A stretch of DNA of 64,000 nucleotides from contig OY759222.1 in assembly GCA_963662175.1 (NCBI GenBank), forward strand, positions 2,648,713 through 2,712,712, written 5' to 3'. Below the pieces are notes generated by a model that was not told the origin of the DNA, made no database searches, and saw nothing but the letters and a program-made list of their open reading frames with translations. Shown one piece after another: positions 31,784 through 41,495 of the stretch (positions are counted from its first letter, which is position 1; the number at the start of each line of letters is the position of its first letter). Made by a program: the position numbers and the translations under genes. This stretch comes from Aradus depressus. Its lineage: Eukaryota; Arthropoda; Insecta; Hemiptera; Aradidae.

Positions 31784-33001
31784 GGCGATTCTCTGTAAAC
31801 TCGTAATGGCCCATACAAACTCTGTCCTCTGTTTTTTAGAATTTTCGTAAAAATATAATAGTATTGCTTAGGAAAGTAACTGTTACTTTTAGTACACAAG
31901 AGGGCCAATTGAATTTATATGTATTTTTAAAGTTATTTTAGATTTTCTGATAAATCGCGACAGGGGACTGTTAGGTGCTAAATTCTTAAACTAATTCTAA
32001 AAACTAAATTCTTAAACTAATTCAATCTTTTTGTTTTATATTTTGGGCATTTTGTTTAAAATTTAAGTTATATAATTCTGGGCAGCAATCATTACATATA
32101 AACGAGTAAGAGTACCTTCTTTTTGGATCAATAGCACCAACGAATCACTTAAATTCAGTTCACCACTTCTTTAAGCCTAAAAAATCACCACTGTAATTTT
32201 TACACAGCTCGCCGCCATCGCTAGGCCTCGACTTCTTCACCACACCGTTAATTGTTTAATGTTTTCAACTTAATATTTTAATGTGTGTATTTTATAGATC
32301 ACATGCCAGGCAGGGGACTGTTGCCAGGGGACTGTGCATTTTGGTTTAATTTCAAAATATTTACAAAACTATTGAAACATGATTCGATACGAAGCTACCG
32401 ACAAATTTGGACACAAATCACAGACATATAGACAATTTATATAAATATTTAATCTAATTAACATTATTAAAATCACTTACCAGGGGACTGTATGCCGCAA
32501 CGACCAACACGCGTACTCACACCACAAATTGCGCTGGGACACTAAATAAAAAGGCGGCCTGACGCCGTTCTCGACAGTGTTACTAACTTCACACTGGTTG
32601 CGTTTCATTTCACTCTAAAAAACGTTTGTAAACATAACAGATTTTTGCTATTTTAGGTTTAAATTTTTGACAGGGGACTGTCTAAGAAAACTTCGGACAA
32701 CATTAACATGGCATTATGACATTAAAAAAATAAGAAACTACATCTTGTTTTATGACATAAATATAAATTAATTATTCTATTTTTAGATATGAACAGCAAA
32801 ATTTATTTAGTGTTCATAGTTTTTTTAAAAATATTATCCTAAAGTGGGAATCCGTGAAATGGGACAGCCAGGGGACTAATATAATAGCACTATAAAGTTC
32901 AGCGTTTAATTTAAATGAAGAGGCATAATTATATTTCTATGCTTTATTATTTTTTTAAAACTCGGTCCGGACAGCCGTTTACGAGTTTACAGAGAATCGC
33001 C
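31784..33001. mobile_element. 1.2-kb non-autonomous element with 23-bp terminal inverted repeats
   Basis: The left end at 31,784-31,806 (GGCGATTCTCTGTAAACTCG...) is repeated perfectly in inverse orientation at 32,979-33,001. The interior has no coding frame. All six occurrences of CAGGGGACT(G/A) in this part of the window lie between the two ends and in the same orientation. I could not establish a target-site duplication (flanks TATG and AATG), so the superfamily is undetermined. Confidence 0.72.
31961..32878 (+). repeat. six dispersed CAGGGGACTG motifs within the element
   Basis: Positions 31,961, 32,311, 32,325, 32,481, 32,671 and 32,869 (the last reads CAGGGGACTA). Spacing is irregular (350, 14, 156, 190 and 198 bases) and the sequence between copies is unrelated. 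The motif has CAG/CTG inverted ends around GGGA. This looks like repeated protein-binding sites and not a tandem duplication. Confidence 0.8.
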
Positions 33002-34011
33002 AATGCATTGTCTTTTATAAAGAGCTAGTTCCTCGTATTTTACTAACCCACTAAAATCCTAAATGAAAATTATAACGGGAAAAAATAACTTCTACTGGAG
33101 CTTAAATATTAATAGTTAGAACGAAATACATTTTATTTTTTTTGGTTCAGATTCTTAAATATATATATTTCCATTTTTTCACAATCAAAACTTAATTATT
33201 TAAAAATAATATTCCACCGAAACTATTGTCGATTAAATTAAGTACATAATATGTATTCAAAACATGTTTCCTCCTCTGAATACGGTCAAAACATGATTTC
33301 TCGAAATTTCGGATGCATTTTTCTAATTAATTTCAAGTTCATTAGGTAAAGTAAGCCTACAAGTCTTCCTATAAACCAGTAATACAACTAAACAACTGAG
33401 TCAAATAATATCAGATATTTTTTGTTAATAGTTTCTTAAATTAAAACTGCCCATAACTACACAATTTTCAGCATAAAACAAACCCATAAAAATCCCAAAT
33501 GGATGTTTAACGATCTTTCATGATTTCAAACCAGTGTTGCCAAACTGAATTTGAAAAAAAAAATCCATATTATATCAATTTTAGTAGATTTAACAAAAAT
33601 TAATTGATTACAATCTTACTTAAAAAACTAAAAGCACTATTTTCTTATTAAAATAAATAATATTATATGAGGGAGGACTATCTGTGTCACTTAACATTAT
33701 CTAGTAGGTTTTCCGCTTGAGAGCGTTGTCTATATTTTGGTTAGTTAAAATTCAATCACTTATCCCCTAAAATGAATGAATATATATTTTTTTTTTTGAC
33801 GTTTTCATTCTAAATACAAGAAGGTAGATATAAAGTCATCTCATTGTATGCCTTAACCTATATTAAAATTTATCGTTTTTAACCAAATGGAACAAATCAA
33901 GAATATTGATTAAGCAAATTATGTAATTATATCAATAGAAAGCAAACCAATGAAGAAGAAAAAACTGCCAGTAAACAACACAATACTTATACATATCTGC
34001 TGTAAATGAGA
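33002..34011. other. intergenic, nothing recognised
   Basis: AT-rich sequence with no recognisable gene or element. Confidence 0.5.
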
Positions 34012-34013
34012 TA

Positions 34014-34041
34014 CACTGGAGGTCAAAAGTATTTTCACAAC
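34014..34041 (+). mobile_element. Tc1/mariner-type terminal inverted repeat (one end)
   Basis: Starts TA/CACTGGAGGTCAAAAGTATT, which has the form of Tc1-type ends (CAGTGG-GGTCAAAAGT). With the transposase remnant at 34,731-35,527 on the minus strand it would be the 3' end of the same element. The opposite end was not found. Confidence 0.5.
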
Positions 34042-34083
34042 TAGTTCTTTTTTACCAATACCTTTGAAAAAATCGTCGATGAA

Positions 34084-34545
34084 TCGCCGCCATATTACTT
34101 CCCCAGAACGAATTAATCTATTAACTTTTCGCTCCTCCTCCAAAACCAGTCGACCATTTGCGCTAATAGTTGACTAAAAGTTGGGGCTCCTAAATCCTCA
34201 TACTAAATCTTGTGTTGAACCCGTCACTGAAATTTTGTGTCAAACCACTCATTACAACGGCAGTTCTTGGAGTTTTTGAGTTGAGCCTCTCCCATAATCC
34301 CCCCTCCCCTTTGGTCCGATATGGCTTAAAATCGATAGGTGTTGTCTTTATGGAGTTCTGAATTCACATATAAAATTTCGTGCCGATACATTCATTCTAC
34401 CGGAAGTTATCGTGTTCACAGACAGATTTTTTTTTTTTTTTTTTTGTTCCTATTTGGAATCTAGAGGTCGGAAAACATGAAATTCCATTGAAAACTCCAC
34501 ATCGAATTTTTGACCGATTACATAACTTCGTATCGCTGGGGAAGT
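34084..34545 (-). mobile_element. element bounded by TTACTTCCCCAG inverted ends, carrying two module-B-like units
   Basis: Short inverted ends (TTACTTCCCCAG at about 34,100, its reverse complement CTGGGGAAGTAA at about 34,536) enclose 450 bp. On the minus strand the interior contains GATAACTTCCGGTAGAATGA then ATGTATCGGCACGAAATTTT, and later AGAACTGCCGTTGTAATGAG. Between them lie the ATATCGGAC and GGGGAGGGGGG parts. These are two diverged B modules in tandem. Its outer part is shared with the dispersed repeats at 1,678 and 9,384. It appears nested in the Tc1-like element. Confidence 0.65.
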
Positions 34546-34730
34546 AAAACAGAAAATATAGTCAAATATATTTATAATTTTGAAAATAATAATTTACTCA
34601 CCTAAAAACAAATACAAAAATTAACAAAAAGCAAAACTTATAAATTGGTAAAAAATATTATAAAATAATGGTAGTATTAGTACGCTTTAAAAATAATAAA
34701 TAATTATAATAAATACAGTTTTTGTTCTTT

Positions 34731-35527
34731 TTAATATTTCATGTGTAGTCTGGCTTTTATTTTAGCTTGCAGCCTCCTGTTCATAAAATATACTACGTTT
34801 TTATTGTAGTCTAAGCTAATTTTTTCCCACTCCTCGAAGAGCATTTCTAAAATGATTTTACGCTTACGAATTTGCACGTCCAAAATGTGCCATCGATTCT
34901 CAGTTATATCGATGCAAGAAGGAGTAGTCAATTTCCTGCGTATCTTCTACAAAAACCACTCTTTCCTGTGTTCTCTATTTCTATATAATATCAATATGAA
35001 TAATATGTTTATCAGCTGTCATGATAACACCAATAAAGCCCCAGATCATGATATGACCTCTCCCAGTAGGAACTATGTTTTTGTACAAAGAAATAAAAAA
35101 AAAAAGAGTATTCCCACTGATGATGACGCATTTGCTTTGAAAACCGGTTCTAATTGGAAATGAAACAGTGAGAAGACTACGTATTTGATTTCTTTGAGAA
35201 ATTTCGTCCCATAACAATATTTCTTTTTCATCTGTGGATTTTTGGGATTCAATTTTTGGTTTGTCTTTCGCCAGATGCATTGCTTATCATCACTAGCAAA
35301 AAGTTTAAACTTACTTTCAACACTAATAATTATTTTTTTTTTTTTTTCAAAAAATAGATCAAGTAGCGCTTTGCAAACTCTAGCCTCTTATTTCTGTTGA
35401 CCTTCGATGTGGGGTGTTGTTCTGGGCGTTCAAGCATGAAACTCCCTTCTTCTCTTTGCGGCCTCACTGAGAAGTTGGTTCTACCACGTCCACTAGGGTG
35501 AAGGTTCCCCTTACAGATGTACATCAC
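34731..35527 (-). pseudogene. decayed Tc1-like transposase
   Basis: In order on the minus strand: KVNRNKRLEFAKRYL (about 35,350-35,400), KLFASDDKQCIWRKTNQKLN (about 35,250-35,310), VPTGRGHIMIWGFIG (about 35,020-35,070), then ENRWHILDVQIRKRK, FEEWEKISLDYNKN and NRRLQAKIKA (34,731-34,900). These match the usual Tc1 order: KKRLEFAKK, then WR(K/R)PNE-LNPK, GGGSVMVWG, HLWDEL-RRVRKR and EWEKI...M-RRLQAVIKAKG. Stops, frameshifts and a roughly 130-bp insertion (about 35,100-35,230, shared with 7.5 kb) break it. It cannot be functional. Confidence 0.82.
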
Positions 35528-36095
35528 CGGGCATGAGTCATAAAAACTAACTATGCTTTTCCATTCTTCGGGGCGCTATAACACTTGTCGTATTGAACCT
35601 AACTCAAATCTGAATGACCTCAGATGTTATAAAGAACAACCATTTTTTTTCGACCCAATTGAGAAGGCCCTGAGTAACAAATCTATTGATTTTCAGCCAA
35701 ATTGACCGAAGAGGAGAAGGGTTTAGAGCAGACGGAGCTGAATACAAATAACTGAAGCGTGGGAAATACATTGTACATTGGTGATTCAATTTTCCCCCTG
35801 AGATTAACCTAATATCCTTGAAAATAAGAGAGGAAATTTAAAAAAACTTCGTACTTTTCATTTTGAGCAAAGAGCAACGACCAATTTTTTTTTTTTTAAT
35901 TTTATGAAAACATGCTTTAATTAACGTTTATATTCAATAGTTTTGTGAATTTAACGAACTAATTTGAGATACATAAACCCAGCTATTGTTTTTAGTCTTT
36001 TATTAAAAGATAATATAAAAATGTTGAAGAAAGAACTAAAGTTTTTCTATGATTTCGCAACTAAAGAACACACATGTTTTCAAACTACTCTCTAT
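35528..36095. other. intergenic; isolated SINE-tail-like motif at its start
   Basis: GGGCATGAGTCATAAAAACT at about 35,530 equals the tail of SINE family S1, but no SINE body is visible beside it. The rest is AT-rich with nothing recognised. Confidence 0.4.
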
Positions 36096-37500
36096 TATTA
36101 TTATTATTTTTTTTTTTTTAATTGACCGGGTTGATTAAATATCCCAGCCTTAGGCAGCTATTGTATACAGAGGTAAGGGCCGCTATGACCTTCTGGGGAA
36201 AGGTCTTGATGGCAACTGTTGGAATTCGGTCCAGTCCAGGGCTCTTCCTGGTCTTCAGTTCCTGAATTATTTTTCTGACTTCTGGGGATATAAATTTTAA
36301 CGGAAGTTCTGCTGTCAATTTAGGTTGCTGACGGAACTCCTTCACAAGCTTTTCTGTCGGGTCTAACGGATTACTAGTCCCTGAGAATACTTTCTCAAAA
36401 TGTTTTCCGAAGGCTTCACATTTGTCTATGTCTGAAAGTATGGTTTTCAGAGAGATGCATCAATATCAGACAGATAATTTTGATATTTATTCGAAAGTTA
36501 TCTATTTCATATTTAACTTTGTGAACTAAGAAGTTTAGCTTTGTTTTCACATGAAAATCCCGAGTGTTCTGCCATAGTCTTAGACTGCCATAGACTCAAA
36601 ATGTTGTGCGGTAGTTCATCCATTATATTTCTCCTTGGGGGTTTTCTGCTGACAACTGTTGATACCGAAAATGCCTCTTTCGTGACATTTATTATTTGTT
36701 CTATGAAGGTCTCGATTTCTTCCTCGGAGTTAAGATTTCTAGGTGACACAAGTTTTTCATTTAAAATATTTTGGTATTGCTTCCAATTTATTTTTCCATC
36801 GATAAGCGGGTTCCTTCGCGGTAATTCTTCAATGAGCGCCATTAATGTTGTTATCACAGGGATGTGATCCGAGCTGAGTGCAGGGTCGCATCGTATACGG
36901 GGGCAGTCCATTGATGAGTTATTGCTATATCTAGGATGTCCGGCAGTCTACCCTGTCTGTAGAATGTTGGCTCCAGGGGTGGATGAATGTTCAACCCGAG
37001 GTCACTCGCTATCTTACTCAAGCACACTCCATTAGAATTGGACTTTGCACAGCCCCATTCTGTGTTTTTGCTATTTAGATCACCTAGTAGTATGCTGTGG
37101 TGGCTTGGAGTGAATATCAATTTTAGTTCAACATCCAAAATGTTTCTGTTGGGGGCCTTGTATGCTGCAATTACATATATCGGGTATTGAGAGTAGATAA
37201 ATATGGCCGCTGCTTCTATTGTTTTCAAGGATGGAAGGAGATGTTCGATTGATTTCTTTATTAGTGTAGCCACCCCACCTGATGCTCTGCCTGCGTTGCG
37301 GTCGGTTCTGTACAAGTAGTAGCCGGAGAAATGTAACTTGTCATTTTCAGTAAGATGTGTTTCCGTGATTTATGCTATATCTATGATCTGTGATTGGATG
37401 TATATTAAAAGTTCATTTTTTTGTTCGCAATACCATTAGCGTTAAAGTTGACTAATTTTAAGTGTTTTTTATTGTAAATTTTATATCCACTTGACATATT
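36096..37500 (-). pseudogene. Jockey-like LINE ORF2: endonuclease and start of reverse transcriptase, truncated
   Basis: On the minus strand from about 37,496: MSSGYKIYNKK, then LKLVNFNANGI, YLYRTDRNAGRASGGVATLI (about 37,260-37,320), ILLGDLNSKNTEWGC and SSDHIPVI. This is the apurinic-type endonuclease with its GDLN and SDH motifs. A linker follows, then SPEVRKIIQELKTRKSPGLD, the opening of the reverse transcriptase. The element then ends, about 30 residues on, at LGYLINPVN and a poly(A) run (36,107-36,120 as T on the plus strand). Frame breaks occur near 37,370 and 36,500-36,350. Most of the RT, including its catalytic motif, is missing, so it is dead. Confidence 0.85.
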
Positions 37501-37502
37501 GT

Positions 37503-37506
37503 TTAA
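37503..37506. repeat. TTAA target-site duplication, left
   Basis: TTAA immediately outside the left piggyBac end, matched at 38,601-38,604. Confidence 0.9.
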
Positions 37507-38600
37507 CCCGTAACTGGTGACGTGGGGTTATCTATACCCAGAACTTTTCCCCTCTCCCACGAGCTTAACTTGCGGGATAAAAAAAATATTTTAATTTTAA
37601 TTAATTTAGTGACATGTATTTATGACCTCAAAAACATTTAAACACAAAAAAAAAATGTCTAGGGCCCCAAAATTTTTTTTATAAAACTTGCCAATAAAAA
37701 CCAATTTAAGCTATAGAGTTGCTAAAAATCCCAAAATATAATTTGCAACACCTTTTGGAATAAAAATTGCAGCAATACTCTATTATTTAAATATAATAAA
37801 AGTAAAAAAAAAAAAAGAATAAAAAAAAAGTTAATTTTTAATTAAAATTCCGACACATCATTCAGCACATTCTTTACAGACTGGAATCATACAACTTCCA
37901 CATATTGGCACTTTGCAACCATTGCAGACTTTTTTGTTTTTTTGTCAGATCCTCTGGGGCACTTCTGGCATCTTACTTGTTTGTCCAAGTCTTCCGGTTT
38001 TTTCCAAAGTATTTAGTTACCTTTTTTTTTACTTTTTTTGGTAGAGGTTCATAAGATCAGACCCAGACGAAGAATCTGAGTCCAAAGTACGCGGCAGTGA
38101 AGTACTTGCCATTGGCGGTGATGTACTTGCCATTACCGATGGAAATTCGTCATCAGTCAATTCTTGTTCTGAATCAGTTTGATGATCACTAACATAATCA
38201 CGAGATACATCTTCATCACCACTGCACTCACTTTCTCCTTCAAGTATTGACCATCAGAAACATTTTTTTAGATGCCATAACAATAAAATTATATGTAAAA
38301 GTTATTTATAAACACAGTAGATAATACCAAAAACCCACAGAAAAAATAATAAAATAAAAAAAATCGCGAAGGGCAAAAAAGTTACGTATCTGGTGACGTG
38401 GGGTGTAAATTACCCTATTATATTTATTTGGAGCTGACACGAAATAACACACTAGAGAATCAAAATAATACACTAGGCAAGGAGGGCATAGACCGACTGG
38501 AAGGTACCTAGTCGGACAACAAGTTACCCCAACCCTCTGGCCCCAGTGGTGAATCATAGTTTTCGCTGGGTATCACACACCCCACGTCACCAGTTACGGG
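37507..38600 (-). mobile_element. internally deleted piggyBac-like element
   Basis: Inverted ends of about 20-22 bp begin CCCGTAACTGGTGACGTGGG at 37,507 and end with its reverse complement at 38,600. Both ends are bounded by TTAA, the piggyBac target. A second CTGGTGACGTGGGGTGT copy near 38,391 looks like a subterminal repeat. On the minus strand, an acidic stretch (SDHQTDSEQELTDDEFPS, about 38,130-38,190) resembles the transposase N terminus. Another (VRCQKCPRGSDKK, then after a frameshift VCNGCKVPICGSCM, about 37,860-37,990) resembles its C-terminal cysteine-rich domain. The catalytic DDD core is absent. It is inserted in the Jockey-like LINE. Confidence 0.88.
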
Positions 38601-38604
38601 TTAA
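38601..38604. repeat. TTAA target-site duplication, right
   Basis: Partner of 37,503-37,506. Confidence 0.9.
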
Positions 38605-39710
38605 TCATATAAAATATAGCTAGTCGATATATCCAATATTGATGTTACGGGTAGCTTCTGTAAATGACTCAATAGATTGTTCAAGTTAAGAGAAGGTAGC
38701 ATACCTGTTATAACGTGTCATTATTTGCGGGAGATATTGAACGAGTGTTTTGGCTAATATGTTGATAATGGTGGAAAGTAGATTCTCTTGTGCTGTGTTT
38801 GGTTCTTTATTGCTATTGTGGACGTTTGTGTTGGTTGTTTGGTTGAATACTGAGGCATAACTTCTCTTTGGATTTACTTAAGTGAAACTTCTCTTCGGTT
38901 TATTTTCATCCATGTAAGGTGTGTTAACTTTGTTATATTTATTTTTTGATAGTAGAAACATCCCTTATAGTTAGCGGCGTGAAACTCCTGACAGTTCACG
39001 CATCGCGGAGGTATTTCTTTATTTTTGATAGGGCATTTTGAAAAATGTTGGTAATCCAAACTTTTTACGCACCTGCTTTCCAAATGACACGAAAAGTTTC
39101 GTGTGGCAATTGGCAATTTTGGCACATCGGAATGTCTTGAGTCGTATTTTTCGGTTTAACCTTAACTACTGTGTAAAATAGTTTATTTAGAGAAAATATT
39201 TTTTTACCATTTTCATCGTTAGTCAATTTTACTAAACATAAAGGTGTGGGCTGTAAATTGTTTTTGTTTATTATTCTCTTTATATACGTTACCGGGTATT
39301 TCGACGTTAAATCTTTTTTAATTTCTTCGTCGTTGTATGTATAAGGAACTCCTCTTATTACCACAGTTAAGCATTCGTCTTTCTCGTTCAAATACATGTA
39401 ATATTGGATTAGTTCTTCATCATAATACTCCGTTAAAGCACGATAATCATCGGGTGAGGTTAACATTATTTTTATGTTTTTTTGTCCAATAATTTTAGTT
39501 GTAAATTCATTTTTACATATTTTTTGGATATCTTCCAGGATTGATTTATAATTATTCGCATTGTGCAATATAATAGGAGGTATTTCAACTGTTATCTCTT
39601 GGCGGGGTTTTTCTTTATCAATGGGCCTCAGCCAGAAAGTACACTATATTTGTTACTAATCGGAATTGTGATATCAGTTAAAGAGTGATTTTCTTTATAG
39701 GCGAGGCTCC
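38605..39710 (-). pseudogene. Jockey-like LINE ORF1 (gag-like, zinc-knuckle protein), frameshifted
   Basis: Upstream half of the LINE split by the piggyBac element. On the minus strand: DKEKPRQEITVEIPPI (about 39,580-39,630), a central region with VVIRGVPYTYNDEEIKKDL (RRM-like part of gag), then PMCQNCQ, a frameshift near 39,100, and YQHFSKCPIKNKEIPPRCVN through HAANYKGC. Cysteines are spaced as in the PRE_C2HC plus zinc-knuckle end of insect Jockey ORF1 proteins. Order (ORF1, then ORF2) and strand agree with 36,096-37,500, so one LINE copy spans about 36.1-39.7 kb apart from the insertion. Confidence 0.8.
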
Positions 39711-39979
39711 TGGGGAGTGTTCCAATGGGGGTTTTTAGCTTTCTGGCATAGGATTTCTAGACATTTCGACGTCAAAAATTACTTGTTCACTTGGTTGGCT
39801 AATTTTGCTTTGAATGGAATCAGAATTTTTTACATTCTGATTCCTATTCATATGCCCGTCCTCAGATATTCAGGTAGGGATCTTCTTGAAATATTTGCAT
39901 AGAATTAAACAATAATGTTTAATTCTTCTACGATTTCCGTTATCACTACTCACTTAACACACGTGATAGCACCGCTCTC

Positions 39980-40450
39980 TTACGAAGCAAGAGGCCAACT
40001 GAGTACGTAGTTAGATACGCTGGGCACCACAGCTAGTATGTACCTTGCAACGGCGGACTCCACAGCTAGTACGTAGTTAGGAACGCTAGGCACCACAGCT
40101 GGTATGTTAGTATTTTTTTTTTTTTTTTGCGGGTGCTCCGGCATACCCGGCCCGATATTGTCGGGGGAAGAGGAGGTACATAATATTTGGTTTTATTTAT
40201 AATTTACAGTTGTGGTTATGGATGTCTGGGCGCGACTGCCTCTGGTCCCTTGCGGGACAGCCTGGCGCTCCCAGACCCCCATGTATTGCGGCTGCCTGGT
40301 GGCGCCAAGAGAGCTCAAGATCAGTGTAGTGGGGCTGCTTCTACATCGCGATCGCCGGGGGTAGAACTCGGGCCTGGCCCGTCAATCGCCTGGTATGTGT
40401 CACACATCACAGCTGGTATGTGTCTTGCAACGGCGGACCCCACAGCTAGT
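39980..40450. repeat. GC-richer region with degenerate CCACAGCTAGTACGTAG repeats
   Basis: CACAGCT(A/G)GTA(T/C)G occurs at about 40,030, 40,063, 40,092, 40,408 and 40,443. Variants of CTTGCAACGGCGGACYCCAC and TACGTAGTTAG lie between them. The interior (40,140-40,380) is unusually GC-rich. It lies upstream of the LINE ORF1 on the same strand, so it may be the element's 5' promoter region, but I cannot prove it. Confidence 0.5.
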
Positions 40451-40451
40451 A

Positions 40452-41064
40452 CGTAGTTACTAGTACTACATGTGAAATTTCATGACAATCCGACCATTAG
40501 TTCATGAGTTAGCACTATTTTTATGCTTAGCCCCCCCCCCCCCCCCCTTACAACTCCCCTCCCGTTCAAAACATTGAGCCGTCACACACCCTATTTTTCT
40601 ATTTGGCCTTCAGGAATATTACATGTGAAATTCCGTGACAATGCGACCATTAGTTGATGCACTACCGGTATCTTTATATTTAGGCCTACCCCCACAACCC
40701 CCCCTCCCGTTCACAATTTTGTGACGTCACACACTCTGTTTTTCTATTTGGCCTTTAAGAATACTACATATGAAATTTCATGACAATCCGACCATTAGTT
40801 CATGAGTTTCCAATAACTGCCGATGTAATGGATGTATCAACCTCAAATTTCTTATTTGAAATAAACATCCACTGAAGACTACATAGCCACATAGCCTATC
40901 ATTCAATCGGGGTCTAAAGGATGCTACATGTGGAGTATCATGAAGATCCGTCCAGCGGTTTGGGCGTGATGCTGGAGCAAACCCTGTTTCAGCTTTATTG
41001 ATATAGAAGATTATGAAGGTGGGTGGAAGAGAACGGGGAGTTAAAAGATTGCTCAAATCAAAAT
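40452..41064 (+). repeat. diverged edge of the array: module A copies and a B/C fusion
   Basis: Three A-like modules (TGAAATTTCATGACAATCCG or near variants at about 40,467, 40,628 and 40,770) with long C tracts. Then an A-to-B junction at 40,809 leads, within about 70 bp, into module C (TAGCCACATAGCCTATCATT). These copies differ from the array consensus far more than inner copies do, as expected at the edge of a homogenised satellite. Confidence 0.85.
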
Positions 41065-41495
41065 CCCAATAACTGCCGATGTAATGAATGTATCAACATC
41101 AAATTTCGTATTTAAAATTAAAATGCACTGTGGACATGACCAGTCAAATTTCAGCGATATCGGTTGAGGGGAGGGGGGAGTTCCGGGGAGAGGGCTCAGT
41201 TCAAAAATCCCAATAACTGCCGATGTAATGAATGTATCAAAATCAAATTTCGTATTTGAAACTAAAATCTACTTAAGACATAACCAGTCAAATTTCAGCG
41301 ATATCGGCCAAGATGAGGGGGAGTTCCGGGGTGTGGGCTCAGTTCAAAAATCCCAATAACTGCCGATGTAATGAATTTATCGACATCAAATTTCGTATTT
41401 AAAACTAAAATCCACTTAGGACATAACCAGTCAAATTTCAGCGATATCGGCCGAGGGGAGGGGGGAGTTCCGGGGAGAGGGCTCAGTTCAAAAAT
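41065..41495 (+). repeat. three consecutive B monomers at the array start
   Basis: B monomers begin at CCCAATAACTG at 41,065, 41,209 and 41,352. The second is 143 bp and has a divergent GGCCAAGATGAGGGGG. This is the first regular part of the array. Confidence 0.9.

Noticed and set aside
40187..40456. GC-rich 89-codon open frame
   Set aside because: It overlaps degenerate CACAGCTAGTACG repeats upstream of the LINE and has no recognisable domain.
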